Shown: positions 18,643 through 28,971 of the stretch, piece by piece | Position numbering within the stretch: position 1 is the stretch's first letter | Layout of the letters: the number at the start of each line of letters is the position of its first letter | From: Isochrysis galbana | Taxonomy: Eukaryota; Haptophyta; Isochrysidales; Isochrysidaceae | NCBI GenBank assembly: GCA_018136815.1 | Contig: CM030935.1 | Location: forward strand, 1-64,000 | DNA: 64,000 bases | Direction of reading: 5' to 3' | Program-made: the position numbers and the translations under genes | The notes under the pieces: generated by a model | Database searches by the model: none | What the model saw: only the letters and a program-made list of their open reading frames with translations | Told to the model about the DNA's origin: nothing

Positions 18643-20566
18643 AAAAACCTTTTAATATTCTCGCCTCGCTCGTGGCACTGGAAGACGCTCACGAAGCCTC
18701 GCCCTTTTTCTACCCACTCCCCCACTCCCTGCCTTGCGGCAACTCCCCTCGTGCTCTACTTAGGGGCCCGGGTCGTGCGGGGGTTTCGAGCTAGGCGGGG
18801 TGCACCTGTCCCCATCGGTAGGTTCTCTCCTTCCTCCTGTTTTGATGGGTGACCTGTCTATACAGTAGTTGTTGCCGGGCGTCTTCATATAAATGCGTAC
18901 GAGCGTTCGCTCAGCGTGTCCGTGGTCATGGACGGTCGTCCATCCGAGCTGTCGGTCTGAGCGGGGTGACGCGTCGCTTCATGCGAGTCTCTCGGCTAAG
19001 CCGAGAGCTTTCGCTACGAGGCCGAATTCCTCGCTGAGGTGTAGCCTGCCTTTCTCGTCTTCGACAAATATAGGGGTGCTGAGTTCTGTCGTTTTTTTGA
19101 TCTTCGGTTTTCTGCCCTGGGCGGCCTTATATGTACGCATGGAGTTGTGGGGGTCTGGTGAGGTCTTGCCTCGAACTAAGGTGGCAAACCTTATTAGAGT
19201 GGCTTCAAGGACTGGTATATAGTGGTAGTTGTACGCCTCGAAGTCAACTCTATAAAAGTCTTTTATTATGTATTTCCATGCAATTATATAGAGCGCTTTG
19301 AGGCTGTCGGGGGTGGTCATGCCGGGGTATGCGAAGAGTCTGTCTTTGATTTTTTGCGCACTCGATCTCTTAGGAGGAGGCGTGTGCTTTGTCAGGGCGT
19401 CTATAGTTTCGAATATCTTTTTAGTCTCGGGGCACCATGCTAGATGACACGATCCCTCTCTGTGGTCGCGGCATAGTCTACATTTAGTCGTTAGGCTATT
19501 TGGGAATCTGTTCCTAGTGCCGATCCTCCTATGAGTAATATGCTTGAAGTGCAGGTGCTTGTCCGTGTGTTTTAGCAGCGGCATTGCATATAGTCTAGCT
19601 ATATGTACCCATTCATCTTTCGTGATGTTTAGTCTCTTCTCCCATGCGGACCTCGCCGCTTGCGAGACGTTTTTTCGGGTCGTTTTCGTCGCTTCCCTGG
19701 CGATGTCGGAGACGGTGATCGCGTCAAGAGCGACCCTTCCTTTCCGTATGGCGTACTCGTCCGCCAACGGGTATTCCATGAATCTCGGGCCTTTGTACCC
19801 GTTTTCCCATTTCGCTGGTGGATGGTAGTATTGGATGTCTCCGGCTTCCGCTATTTTCCCGGTACCGGCTGTCTCTCCTAGGTAGTCGGTGTCGGTGTGT
19901 ATCCAGATATTGTTAAATTTACTGATGTATCTGTCATCCTCTGTGACTCTAACTTCACTGGGTAGTGTCATATCACCTAACTCCTGAGGCTGGGTGCCGC
20001 CAACATGCGACTCTTCTCTTTTAGTGTTTTTGGGGGGGCGTTCTTTCGCTCGCTCCAACAGCCGTGTCGCGTAGTTTACGACTTCGTCCCATGAGTCAAG
20101 AAATTCTTTTTTGTGTATCACGCGGCCTTCGTGCGCGAAGGTTTCGGGCAGGTGCTCAACATACGCCGAGCACTCTTCCCTACTGTACGGCGTCGTGAGG
20201 GCGCCGTCTTTAAAAACGTTGTGGACCACGTTTGTGTGTAGTGATTCCCACAGGCGTGCCCACGGGGCCCGTACCGCAGGGGGGGGGGTATGTATGTTGT
20301 GCCATATCGGTTGTGAGAGCGCGCCTTCTCGCGTGAGGAAAGAGGGCTTGATGTCGAGTTCTCGGAAATTCGCAAGGGCCTCTTTCCAGAAGGTTGGAAG
20401 CGCCGGGTTCCCTCTGAGGCTGCCCGTCAACGTATTTGTGGGGGGGACCGTTGAGAGGACCGCGCCTCTTCCTAGACCGGTCCTACAGAACCAGGCGTCG
20501 AGTGGGCCCGAAGGAAAGGTGGGGGGCGGCGGCGCGCTCCATGGCAACCAACTATAAAGTTAGTTG
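18643..20566 (-). mobile_element. LINE copy with 17-bp target duplications, internally deleted
   Basis: TGCCCACAAGTGAAAAA is present at 18626-18642 and again at 20567-20583, giving an exact 17-bp target duplication around a 1,924-bp element on the minus strand. The 5' end (at 20566) starts CAAC and forms the hairpin AACT-TTAT-AGTT, followed by an ATGGAGCGCGCC start like ORF1 of the LINE at 46258. The sequence then jumps directly to the C-terminal third of a LINE ORF2. Most of ORF1 and the endonuclease/reverse-transcriptase region are missing. The 3' end, on the left, ends in GAGGCGAGAATATTAAAAGG plus a T-run. Both termini look authentic, so this is an internal deletion rather than a 5' truncation. 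Confidence 0.88.
18979..20547 (-). pseudogene. C-terminal part of a LINE ORF2 (zinc-finger region)
   Basis: An open frame of 522 codons inside the LINE copy. It has no endonuclease motif and no reverse-transcriptase YxDD. Near its middle-to-end it shows MPLLKHTD-x-HLHFKHITHRRIGTRNRFP followed by C-R-L-C...H...C, the CCHC-type zinc knuckle found after the reverse transcriptase in many non-LTR elements. A homologous block lies at 50138-51043. There is no in-frame ATG at its beginning; the nearby ATGGAGCGCGCC is in another frame. It is therefore the fossil end of ORF2, not a stand-alone gene. Confidence 0.82.
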
Positions 20567-20583
20567 TGCCCACAAGTGAAAAA

Positions 20584-21144
20584 GTTGCCCCTACCACCTG
20601 TGTGGGACCACTAGCCACTAGCTGCGATGGATTCACGAACGCTCCGGCTCGTGACGCCCTATGGTTCCCCCACCATGCCACTCTGTCGCCTTGTGTCTGC
20701 GCTCGCGTTGGAATCGTCTGGTCTTGTGACTCGATAGGAATTTTCAGAGGTCAGAGGTAGAGGCAGGTGTGATGAGTTGCAATCGCCAGGTGCACGCCGT
20801 GCGTGCGCCTGGCCCCCCCGCGCGCGTGGAGCTATGCGTGCGTATGTGATTTCGTCAGGTGCACGTCGCGTGCACGCCGTCATGCGCCAGGCGCGATGTG
20901 CAATGGGTCCCCCGCAGGGACGCCGTGCGTGCGAATAGCAACTTTTCTCCTATGAGGTGCACGCCGTGCGTTCACCTGAAGTTCACCCTTCCCGCGGGCG
21001 GGAACTCGGGGCGTGATTGCGCATGGGAACCCTGGGGGCACCCCCTGGGACCACGGGCTACTATCACAGTATGAGCTGGGAACAATAACGTAAACAGAAG
21101 CTGGCTTCCCGGGGAGATACGCCCTTCGTTCGTCCTCCCGCCCT
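20584..21144. other. Intergenic with recurring GGTGCACGCCGTGCG units
   Basis: GGTGCACGCCGTGCG or close variants occur near 20789, 20857-20878 and 20957, each next to a CAGG/CCTG-type flank, so the stretch reads like three degenerate copies of one 20-30 bp palindromic unit. No gene is supported. Confidence 0.45.
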
Positions 21145-21470
21145 CTACGCCCTGGTGAGGTGTGGTGTGTGCGTGTGGTTATGCGGAGGATGATGTGGGT
21201 CTTGTGGTGCAGCATGGCTGCCAGCATACAGACAGGCTTTCGTTTCACTGTTCGCGGTGGCTTGTGGGGGCGTGGCGAGGTGGCTTTGGTGCCCACCTGG
21301 CTGGGCGGGTCGTCTTGGCGCGCGGTCGCTTCGGCGATCGGCGACATCGGCGTGTCCACCAGTAGCATTTCGTCCATCTCGGCGAGGGCAGCGGCGGCGG
21401 GGGACCCCGGCGGGGGAGGGGAGCGGCGCGCGCTCCATGACCCTATCAGGCTATCAGCTATCAGTTTAGT
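21145..21470 (-). repeat. LINE ORF1 5' fragment, decayed
   Basis: On the minus strand an ATGGAGCGCGCGCC start at 21438 encodes MERAPLPSPAG, like the MERAPTAPTSQ start of the LINE ORF1 at 46258. Slightly downstream another frame gives DEMLLVDTPMSPI, resembling the acidic DSDVDMIMPPSPP block of that ORF1, so a frameshift separates them. The 5' leader contains TATCACTAAACTGATAG-type pairing. I read this as a broken 5' end of a related LINE. Confidence 0.5.
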
Positions 21471-22207
21471 GATAGTTATAATCCTGTCGTTTTAATGCAA
21501 TAGTTGAAAGTAAGTCCATGCGCCTGGGGCCTAGCGTGCCCTAGCTAGGGTCTAGGCGGTGGCTAGCGCCTTGACACTTTGTGTTGTGCCGCAACTAGCT
21601 CGCGCCCGTGGCGCTATCTATGTGTGCCTTACATGAGTGGCCCGTCGGTCCATATAAGATGGCAATATGCAACATGCATGATGGATAGAATATCTGCTCA
21701 CATGCACAACACCATGTTGCCAAGGGTGTCGGGGGCGCAAGTGCAAGGAAAGCAATGACAAGTAGGAAGTGTGCAATCCGGGAAGGTCAGGAAGTCACGT
21801 GTGGTGCATGCAGCGATGCAACATCGGGTGCGAGGAAAGATCGGACGCGGGTGGGAAGGGGTGGGAAATGGGACGAGCACAACACCACGCGTGTGTGTGC
21901 GGCCTCAGCTGCATTTCCACGGGAGCCAAGGCATTGCAGCCAGCAAGGCATCAAAGCATGGCATGGAGGGCACGCAACCGCGGCGACGTCAAATGGTGGC
22001 ATGGTGGGCGCAACATGTATGCCGGGCGATATGGCGCCATCTGTCCAACGTGGGCGCTCAGAGAGTTCGATCACCACCGTGCGCTGCTGGCCGTGGAGGC
22101 ATGTCGAGCCGTCGGCCATCGCATAATGGAGGATGGTACACCCACCCTCCCGAGAGCGAGGACGACGAGCGTAGACGCAACCGTATCAAGGCTACTGACA
22201 GTGTCCA
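21471..22207. other. Intergenic, no gene supported
   Basis: Overlapping frames on both strands have no recognisable content. It should include the 3' flank of the pantothenate kinase gene, whose stop codon is at 22208-22210. Confidence 0.5.
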
Positions 22208-24786
22208 TCAGGCAAATCGAGCAGCATCGGCAGCCGAACTCCCGGGTGTTTCTGTTCGCGTGCGTTGCGGAGGTGGTCCTTTAGGAAGATTGTGCGCCAT
22301 ACGCTGATAGTTGCCCACGACAGGCAAATCACGCACGTGTGCGCCGATGGCGCCGACGAAGCCGTCGTGACGCAGGAATAGGGGCTCCACGAGCCCCGCA
22401 GAATAGAAGCGGACCGCCGAGGCGATGGTGGCGATAGTGTAAGGATGGTCACGAATGAAGGAGCCGCCAAAGATGATATGGCGGAGGCCAGCCTGTGAGG
22501 CAAGTGCGACGGCACGTGGTGAGGCTGCGTTGGGTAGCGAGCTGGGTTGCCATATACGCGCATTAACAACTAGGCGCATGTTGATGCAACTCAAGACTTG
22601 TGTAAGGGAAGCCGGCGTCGTGGTCCTTATCAGCTATGAAAGGAACACGGCTGCAGGAGACGGCATCCCCGCTCTGAAAAGGCATGTGCGGTCGACCAAG
22701 CCATACCTGTTGTGCTGAGAGCGTGGAGACGTGCCCGATATTGTTGGACACCATTCGGAGTAGCGAAAGTGCGACGTCGTGTGCACGGAAAGAGCCACAC
22801 ATGGCCATCGATGCGGCTCGTGATTCTGCGAGGCGGATGATGCCAATCCGTGCGCCCACAGAGCGTCCTCCTGGCACCGAATCGAGCACAGCCAGTACAA
22901 CCAGCCAAAATCCTTCCTCGTAGTGCCGCAAGAGTGCGCGCAGGTAGCGCAGCAAGAACATGACCCCCACCCGACGCTTTTCTTCTCTCCGCATCGACAC
23001 CTGTCATTGGCGCGCGGGCAAGGGGTTGGGCATGTGGGTGGCGACTGCATGGGGCCGACCGAGTAGCAGAATCCACGGAGTGGATAGAGACGCAGATTGC
23101 TGCGCAATGGCCATGCACATGCTGCGCACACGACGGGCACCTTGCCAAAAGACGCCGCAATCACGTCGCCTTGCAAGCCGACGTTGTGGCAATCACTGCC
23201 ATAGATGTCTCCCACAAGCATGTCGATATTGGCGGAGGCGCCACTCTCCGTCAGTCGGATCACCTGCGATCAAGCGAGGGAAGCCCATCAAATCGGGAAG
23301 CGGCAGCCCAGCGGAGAAACGCCACTCGCGGATATGCGCGCCCGGGTGCAAGTGTGCGTCGAGTATGTCTCGGCATGTACAAGACATTCATTTGGCTGCT
23401 CGTTCCAGGAGCGAGGATGTGAGCCATGGCACACGAACCAGCCAGCTCTGCGGCGGCAAGGATTCACATGGGCCACAGGGAATGGGCGGCGCGCCTCGTC
23501 AAAGGTGGAACATGACGTCAGGAGCCGCACGAGGCCCCAGAACGTGGAGCCACCAAGAGATGAACCGCCTATTCGTCGGTAAAAGCACGACGTCTTGTCC
23601 CCTCCCCTGCTCCCTGGTGGTGCTTGCTGATCATGAACCTGAGCAGCATGAGAATGCGCCACTATCAGAGGGCGAAGTGACGATACGCTTCAGCCGATGT
23701 GCCCCCTTGTAACCCGCGCCAAGCGTCAAGCACATGGAAACGGCGTCCCCTTTCAGACTGAACAAGACATCGCATCAACCCCATGCCAACCCCCTCTCCC
23801 TAAGGACTGAACCACAATTCTACGATTGCCTTTGGCGGACAAACGGAGTCCCAGGCGCTGATTGAGTGCTCGTTAGCAGCACAAAAACCCCCAGAGACGC
23901 ACATCAGCCCTACGCACGTATCCGACCTGATTTGGTTGCCCACTTGGCAGCATGGTGTCCCACACGGCGTGTCGCACCTCAAGAATCGAGACACCCGATC
24001 CTATGGAGACGTAAAGGTAGTCTGTGGGTGGAGAGCCGATGGCATCATACTGCCTCGCCATTTCCGAGCAGTCCTCAGCCGAGGCGGCGGGGGGGACGTT
24101 TGAACGTACAGTGAAGACCTCATTGGGTACGTTACGCAGCAAGAAGCTGAGGCCGATGACGATGCACACCATCTCCTCACCGACATCAAGTACAAGGCCA
24201 GCACGCCGAAAGGCGGCGGCGTGCTTGTATGAGCCACCGCCCGTCGCCCGGAGCATCAGCTGCTGCGGGCCATTGCCCTGTGCCCGCATCGTGGGGAAGT
24301 GCTCGCCCACTAGCTCAATGACGTCCTCAATGAAACGAGTCTCGAATGTGAAGAAGTGAAGGTCTCCTCCTGCAGCCGGCCAGCGGAGTGTGAGTTGTGG
24401 GGTGCACGCGCGCGTGGGGCATGTAAGCCGGAGCGCGCGCATCCGCTGGCAGCTCGCAAGCGCTGAGCCTCATTGCGAGGGTCGCGTGCAGTTGTGAGTT
24501 GTGTGCGCACGACGTGTGATCGCGCACCGAGTTCAGGCACGTAGATCGAGAGCTCTCGATACGTCTCACTGAGCAGCGGTTCCGCGGGCGGTGCGTCACT
24601 GCAGCCTCTCGGCTGAAAGACGACGATCTTAGCGAGCGTGCCACCGATGTCGATCGATGCCGAGTCACGGCACCCTTCGGTGCAGAGCTGGCGGAGGAGC
24701 CGGAGCGCCGAGTTCCTCGCGACAGGCTCATATGGCCGTCCCCAGGCGCCCAGCAGCAGGAGCGGCGCGAAGAGGAGCCGCGCCAT
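22208..24786 (-). CDS. Eukaryotic-type pantothenate kinase, six exons
   Basis: Exons, in coding order: 24786-24528, 24369-23978, 23593-23495, 23263-23146, 22825-22707, 22492-22208 (423 aa; phases agree throughout). Landmarks run in family order: IDIGGTLAKIVVF (ATP-binding start), FFTFETRFIEDVIELV, RATGGGSYKHA, YVSIGSGVSIL, IGGSSLGGSTFWGL, MLVGDIYGSD, IAASFG, SLLRMVSNNIG, IIFGGSFIRDHPYT and FLRHDGFVGAIGA. The enzyme phosphorylates pantothenate, the first and usually rate-setting step of CoA synthesis. Two introns appear to use GC donors (GCGCGC after exon 3, GCAAGG after exon 4); for the former a GT alternative a few codons on would add residues. The N terminus (MARLLFAPLLLLGAWG) looks signal-like, which is odd for a normally cytosolic enzyme. 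The exon 4-5 junction is the least certain. Confidence 0.9.
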
Positions 24787-25130
24787 CGGCGAAGGCGCCA
24801 CACAGAGGCACGGCAGGGTGGTACGGGGGGAGAGGGAGGAGGAGGGGCAGAGGGAGAGGGAGAGGGAGAGGGAGAGGGAGGCGGCGCGCACCCCGCGCGT
24901 CCCCCAAGGGCAGAGGAGAGACGAGAGGAGAGAAGGAGGAAGGAAGAGCCATAAGTATTCCACCATTTTAAGGGATGTGAGTGAGGAGAAGAGAAGGAGA
25001 TGCAAAGCGGACAACAGTGAGGAAATGAAGAGAGAGAGAAGAGAGAGAAGGAGAGAAGGACATAGGAGAAGGAGAAAGAGATCAAGGGATGATCTCTTGT
25101 ACTCCTACCACCGTAATAAGAGATGAAAAC
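24787..25130 (-). promoter_or_regulatory. Pyrimidine-rich 5' flank of pantothenate kinase
   Basis: On the plus strand this is GA-rich, with GGGAGA tandem units at about 24840-24885 and GAGAGA tracts to 25080. Read on the coding strand it is the same C/T-rich type of leader that precedes RACK1, SCAPER and the LIM gene. The frame stays open through it but gives only low-complexity Ser/Leu/Pro. Confidence 0.45.
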
Positions 25131-25839
25131 TGGGGGAGTCGTGGAGCGCATCGAGGAGAGAGAGAAAAAGAGCCTTCTACTCAACAGGGGCGAGGTGCTG
25201 GGCCCTCTTCCTTTTAGGTCTCCTTCTCGAGTGGAGTGCGTAGACTTTGGGGGGGGGGGGCTGGGAAGCGAAGCCAGGCGAAACTCGCAAAACTCGTTGA
25301 AAAGTGCCTACTCTAGTACTCTATACTCTACGGTCACGAAAGTATCTACTTAGGAGCCCAAAACGTGAGAAGGGCCGAAAATCAATACTCCCTATGCTCA
25401 TGGAACTGACCGGCAGACCGGCAGATCGACCAGATCGGTATGCGCAAAGAGAATCCTGGATCTGGGTCTAGGACGGCCTTCGCATGAGGGGCAGTCGAGC
25501 GAGGGGCAGTCGAGCGTCGAGCGCTCTGGGTGGACCCTCGAGCGATTGAGTGGATGATTGTTTAGCCCAACGCATCTTGGGCATCCAGTAACCCTCCCGA
25601 GTCCAACCAAGAGCCCCACTTCACTGCCCCACCGAGCGCCACCACCCAGTCCGCCGTTTGTTTTGTCGAGCCCCATCCGCCGACTAGGTCTCCGGCGACC
25701 ACCCCTTCCACGGGAGTGTTCACCTTCGGCCCCCTTCCTTCCGAAATTCAACGCGAGCCACCCGCGAACGCTGCTACCCGTTCTATCCAAGCCCGAACCC
25801 CGCGTTTCTTTACCTGCTTCAGTCTTCAGAGATCAGTGA
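25131..25839. other. Intergenic, no gene supported
   Basis: Contains a G homopolymer near 25250, and GAGGGGCAGTCGAGCG twice in direct succession at about 25484-25515. No coding frame has a domain. Confidence 0.5.
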
Positions 25840-25922
25840 TTGCAATCAGGTTTAATTAGCGACCTCGTTGTATCTCTCCCATAGGCCATAGGCACATCGC
25901 ACTTCTCTCGTCTTATTCGATA

Positions 25923-26675
25923 AATTAACTTCTTAATAGTCTCACCGCACACGCGGCCGTGGACCCTCTACTTTCTACTCACGCAGCAAAACTTTCTACA
26001 CCCCCAATCCGCCGGCCCTTTCCCCCCCGCCATCAGGCGACTCCCCCCGTGCACTACTAGGGGGATAGGGGAAAAGGGCTCAGATATGGTCGGTGGCCCG
26101 CGCCCCCCCCCGGTGATCCGTTCTCCCCTTCTCCTCCTATGCCTACCGGGCTGGCGGCGTCCTAAGTCCCGACTTCTCCTGTAAACAGGTGCGGGACTTA
26201 CATATTTTTCGGTGGGCGGAGCTCTCGCTCCGCCCACCCCCTTCTCCGCGCTCCCTCTCCTCTCTCCTGCGGCACGCGCGATGGCGTGCCTGCGCCAGGC
26301 CTGCAGCTGCTTGCTGGCGACCCCTGGAGGCTCCTGGAGGCCAGCTCAGGGGGCAGAGGAGGCTGGGGCTGGGCCTTGGCCTCCCCTGCCTCTCCCTCGC
26401 TGGCGTTCCTGAGCCTCTGGGGCCCCCAGTCTGCACCTGTCTGCCTGTCGAACAGGGGGGAGGGGGGGTTGGAGCGATGGGCTGGCCACGAGGGGCCAGA
26501 ACGAGCGATCCAGGCGTGCCTGTCAGTGGGAGAGTGGGTCAGCAGGGCAGTGGCCTCCTGGCAAGCCATCAGGCATGCCAGGAGGATGGGTGGTTCCTCC
26601 CCCACGGCAGGGGAGGAGTGGAGAGAGAGGGGGGCTCGTGCCCCCCCATGGGCGAACCAAGTATAAACTTAGTTG
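25923..26675 (-). mobile_element. Family B non-autonomous element (B2)
   Basis: A 753-bp insertion flanked by TCTCGTCTTATTCGATA at 25906-25922 and 26676-26692 (17-bp target duplication). The 5' end is at 26675 (CAAC plus AAGT-TTAT-ACTT hairpin); the 3' end, at 25923, ends in GAGACTATTAAGAAG-type sequence close to the LINE 3' end (GAGAATATTAAAAGG). The centre is GC-rich and distantly similar to family A. It contains no credible protein. The unoccupied site is at about 30556-30576. Confidence 0.9.
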
Positions 26676-26773
26676 TCTCGTCTTATTCGATAGGTCTCTT
26701 GGAATCCTGCACGGCAGGATTGCCCCTCGTTTCCGTTATGGTGCGATTCCCCTTCTAGACGAGATCGCCGACA

Positions 26774-27710
26774 CAACCTACTTTTATAAGTGGGGGTCAA
26801 TGGGGGCCTCGCGCCCCCCTCTCTCCATCGCGGACACCCCCCGGGGTGGGCCCGTACAATCAACCCCAGCCCCTGCCCTTTGGCAGGGGCTGGGCAATCA
26901 ACACTCTGGCCCAGACCCCTAGTGGGCGCGGGCCGAGACTCGCACTCCCACGCCCAGCATGGGCCTGCCCTCGAGCTGACTCCCCCCCCTCCCCTGGTCG
27001 CCAGGCATACAGAGGCCACTGGGAGGCTCCAATGGCCAGCGTGGCAAGCGTGGGAGAGGCAGGGGGGGCCAGGGGCTGAGCCCCAGCCTCCACTGCCCCC
27101 TGAGCTGCCCTTGCTGGCCCTCTGGGAGCCCCCAAAGGCCCTCTGAGAGCAGGCCGTGGCGCGCCGCATGGCGACGCGCCGCAGGGAGAGGGGCGGAGGA
27201 GAATGGAGAGAGGGAGAGGGGGGAATTTGCGCCCCCCCCGATGGAGTGCGGTAAGAAACGGGCCCCGATTGCGTTAGCAAACGGGCGAAGGGGGGCGGCT
27301 GGCGACAGGAGGGGCGAGAAGAAGGGAGTGGCTCAAGACGTCCCTGTGGCAGGTATCGGGGGGCGCAGTCATTTATTTCTTCGAGGACTGCTCGCGGCGC
27401 GAGCTGTAAGGGCCGTTCTGCTTCACGACGAGAGGTCCCTCCCCCCCCCCCGGTGTTTTTCCCCGGAGAGTCGGCCGGCGTCGACCGGTCCGCCTCAATG
27501 GGTTTTCCCTCATTGTAACTTGTGGGGAGTTATAATGGGAGCCGGGGGCTTGCGAGGGGGGAGATTTGAAGGGATAAGGGATGCATATGTGTATGTGTCT
27601 GTGCCATCACTTCAAGGCGTGCGGGCAAGTGCGCTGAGGGGTGTCGTGATAGTACCGGGCTAGTGGGAGTAGTGGTACTAACGCTCAGTTGTTTTATTAT
27701 TATTTATTAT
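26774..27710 (+). mobile_element. Family A non-autonomous element (A2)
   Basis: A 937-bp insertion flanked by TAGACGAGATCGCCGACA at 26756-26773 and 27711-27728 (18 bp). It starts CAACCTACTTTTATAAG and ends with GCTCAGTTGTTTTATTATT, an A/T-rich simple-sequence tail. Short 5' frames beginning MG(V/A)NGGLAPP recur in the copies but diverge by frameshifts, so no protein is supported. Long target duplications, a constant 5' end and a variable tail indicate target-primed insertion by a LINE. The empty site is at about 30645-30662. Confidence 0.9.
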
Positions 27711-27728
27711 TAGACGAGATCGCCGACA

Positions 27729-28971
27729 GATCGCGTCGGGTGAATGAAATTCTGGACTGGGTCGGGCAACCCCATTTGGGTGTCTGGACGGGGAACGAAC
27801 GGCGAACGAAGGGCTGTGGGGCGGCGAGGCGCTCCTAGCGGCCCTAGTGTGTTGGGTTTTAAGAGATTGTTAGACCTACAAAGAACTCTTCCCTCAGGGA
27901 GGGAGCCTAGGCTGCTTGAGTGCAGCGACGCAGCGAACAACGACGGACAACGAGGCTGAGAACAACAGGTTCCACCGACTCACGAACACACCGGAATCAT
28001 TCACCCAAACCGAGCAAATTATCAAGCAACCGCGACCCCAAATCACCGATAACTCAAACACGTCGCGAGAGACGGAGAGAGAGAGCGAGAGAGAGAGAGA
28101 CTCCGCAGCGACGGCCGGAGCGTGTCTCCGTTGTAACTTCCCACGTAGCGGAGAGTCCGAAGGGGAGCGTCATGTCGCGCGACCACGGCGATCACTTTGG
28201 ATACGGATCGCAACGAGATGTCTTCACGACAGAGGAAATCTTGCCGTTGAGCGTGAACCTTCTAGACGCTTCTAACGAACAACCCTGAGTAGCAACCAAG
28301 GGGAAGAAACACCAAAGGGGCCAAGGGCTTGCATGTAACTTGCATCAAGGGGAAAGATTCCCTCACCTAGGAAGCGAACCTACACCGGTCTCCAAGGGGA
28401 GATAGCAAATTAAACCTCAAATCTCGAGCGGATAGAGCAACCGACTCGCTCGCCAAAACCTTGACCGAGAAGAAAGAAGCAAGGACCTACAAGCCAAGGG
28501 TAGCGGACCTAGGGAATGTGAGAGGAAATTTCCGAACGCCAAGACGAACGCCAAACGCCGAACGCGGGGATTCAACGAAACCCTAACCAGGCCAAGCAGA
28601 ACCTACGAAGAACAGGCCTGGACAACAACGAAAGTCAGCAGGTCCCAAGAAAGAACCGGAACCCAACAAGAAACAACAAGCCTTGCAAGAAGCTAAACAA
28701 GCCTTCACAAGGTAACCTGAGAGCCTGAGACAAGCGCGCAGCGAGTGACAGGCGACCTGGCTCCTTTGGGTCAAGATTACCCGAAAGGAGGAAACCTGGA
28801 ATCTAGACCTGACAAACAGGCTAGAAGGAACGAAACAAGAACTCGAATTCTAGATCGCTAGGGACGAACCCTACCAACCTAGATGTACCTGAGCTTCACC
28901 GTGTGGCCGCACGGCGAAGGACCTGGAAACAAGAGCCTGGAAATCGCATCATCTAGGATGAATGCGACAGG
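27729..28971 (+). repeat. Repeat F, copy 1 (uninterrupted)
   Basis: About 1.24 kb that recurs at 57424-60592, where it is interrupted by two insertions. It starts with GTCGGGTGAATGAAATTCTGG and ends at ATCATCTAGGATGAATGCGACA. It includes a GA-rich tract at 28068-28102 and a small frame beginning MSRDHGDHFGY that stops after 38 codons and is shared by both copies. I could not assign it to a transposon class. It carries the empty target sites of A4 (27870-27884) and of the TIR element (near 28525). Confidence 0.88.

Larger units (their letters stand above)
25840..27735 (+). repeat. Repeat G, copy 1, split by elements B2 and A2
   Basis: With B2 and A2 removed, the remaining 0.2 kb (25840-25922, 26676-26773, 27711-27735) aligns with the uninterrupted copy at 30480-30672. 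Shared blocks are GTGATTGCAATCAGGTTTAAT, GTCTTATTCGATAGGTCTCTT and TTGCCCCTCGTTTCCGTTAT. It thus records two independent insertions into one older repeat. It runs on without a break into repeat F. Confidence 0.85.

Noticed and set aside
18979-20547. Stand-alone 522-aa gene
   Set aside because: It lacks an in-frame start codon, lies inside an element with target duplications, and matches only the end of LINE ORF2.
22563-23000. Hydrophobic LLRYLRALLRHYEEGFWLVV frame inside the pantothenate kinase locus
   Set aside because: It covers intron 4 and exon 5. Only its last part matches the family; the rest is intron.
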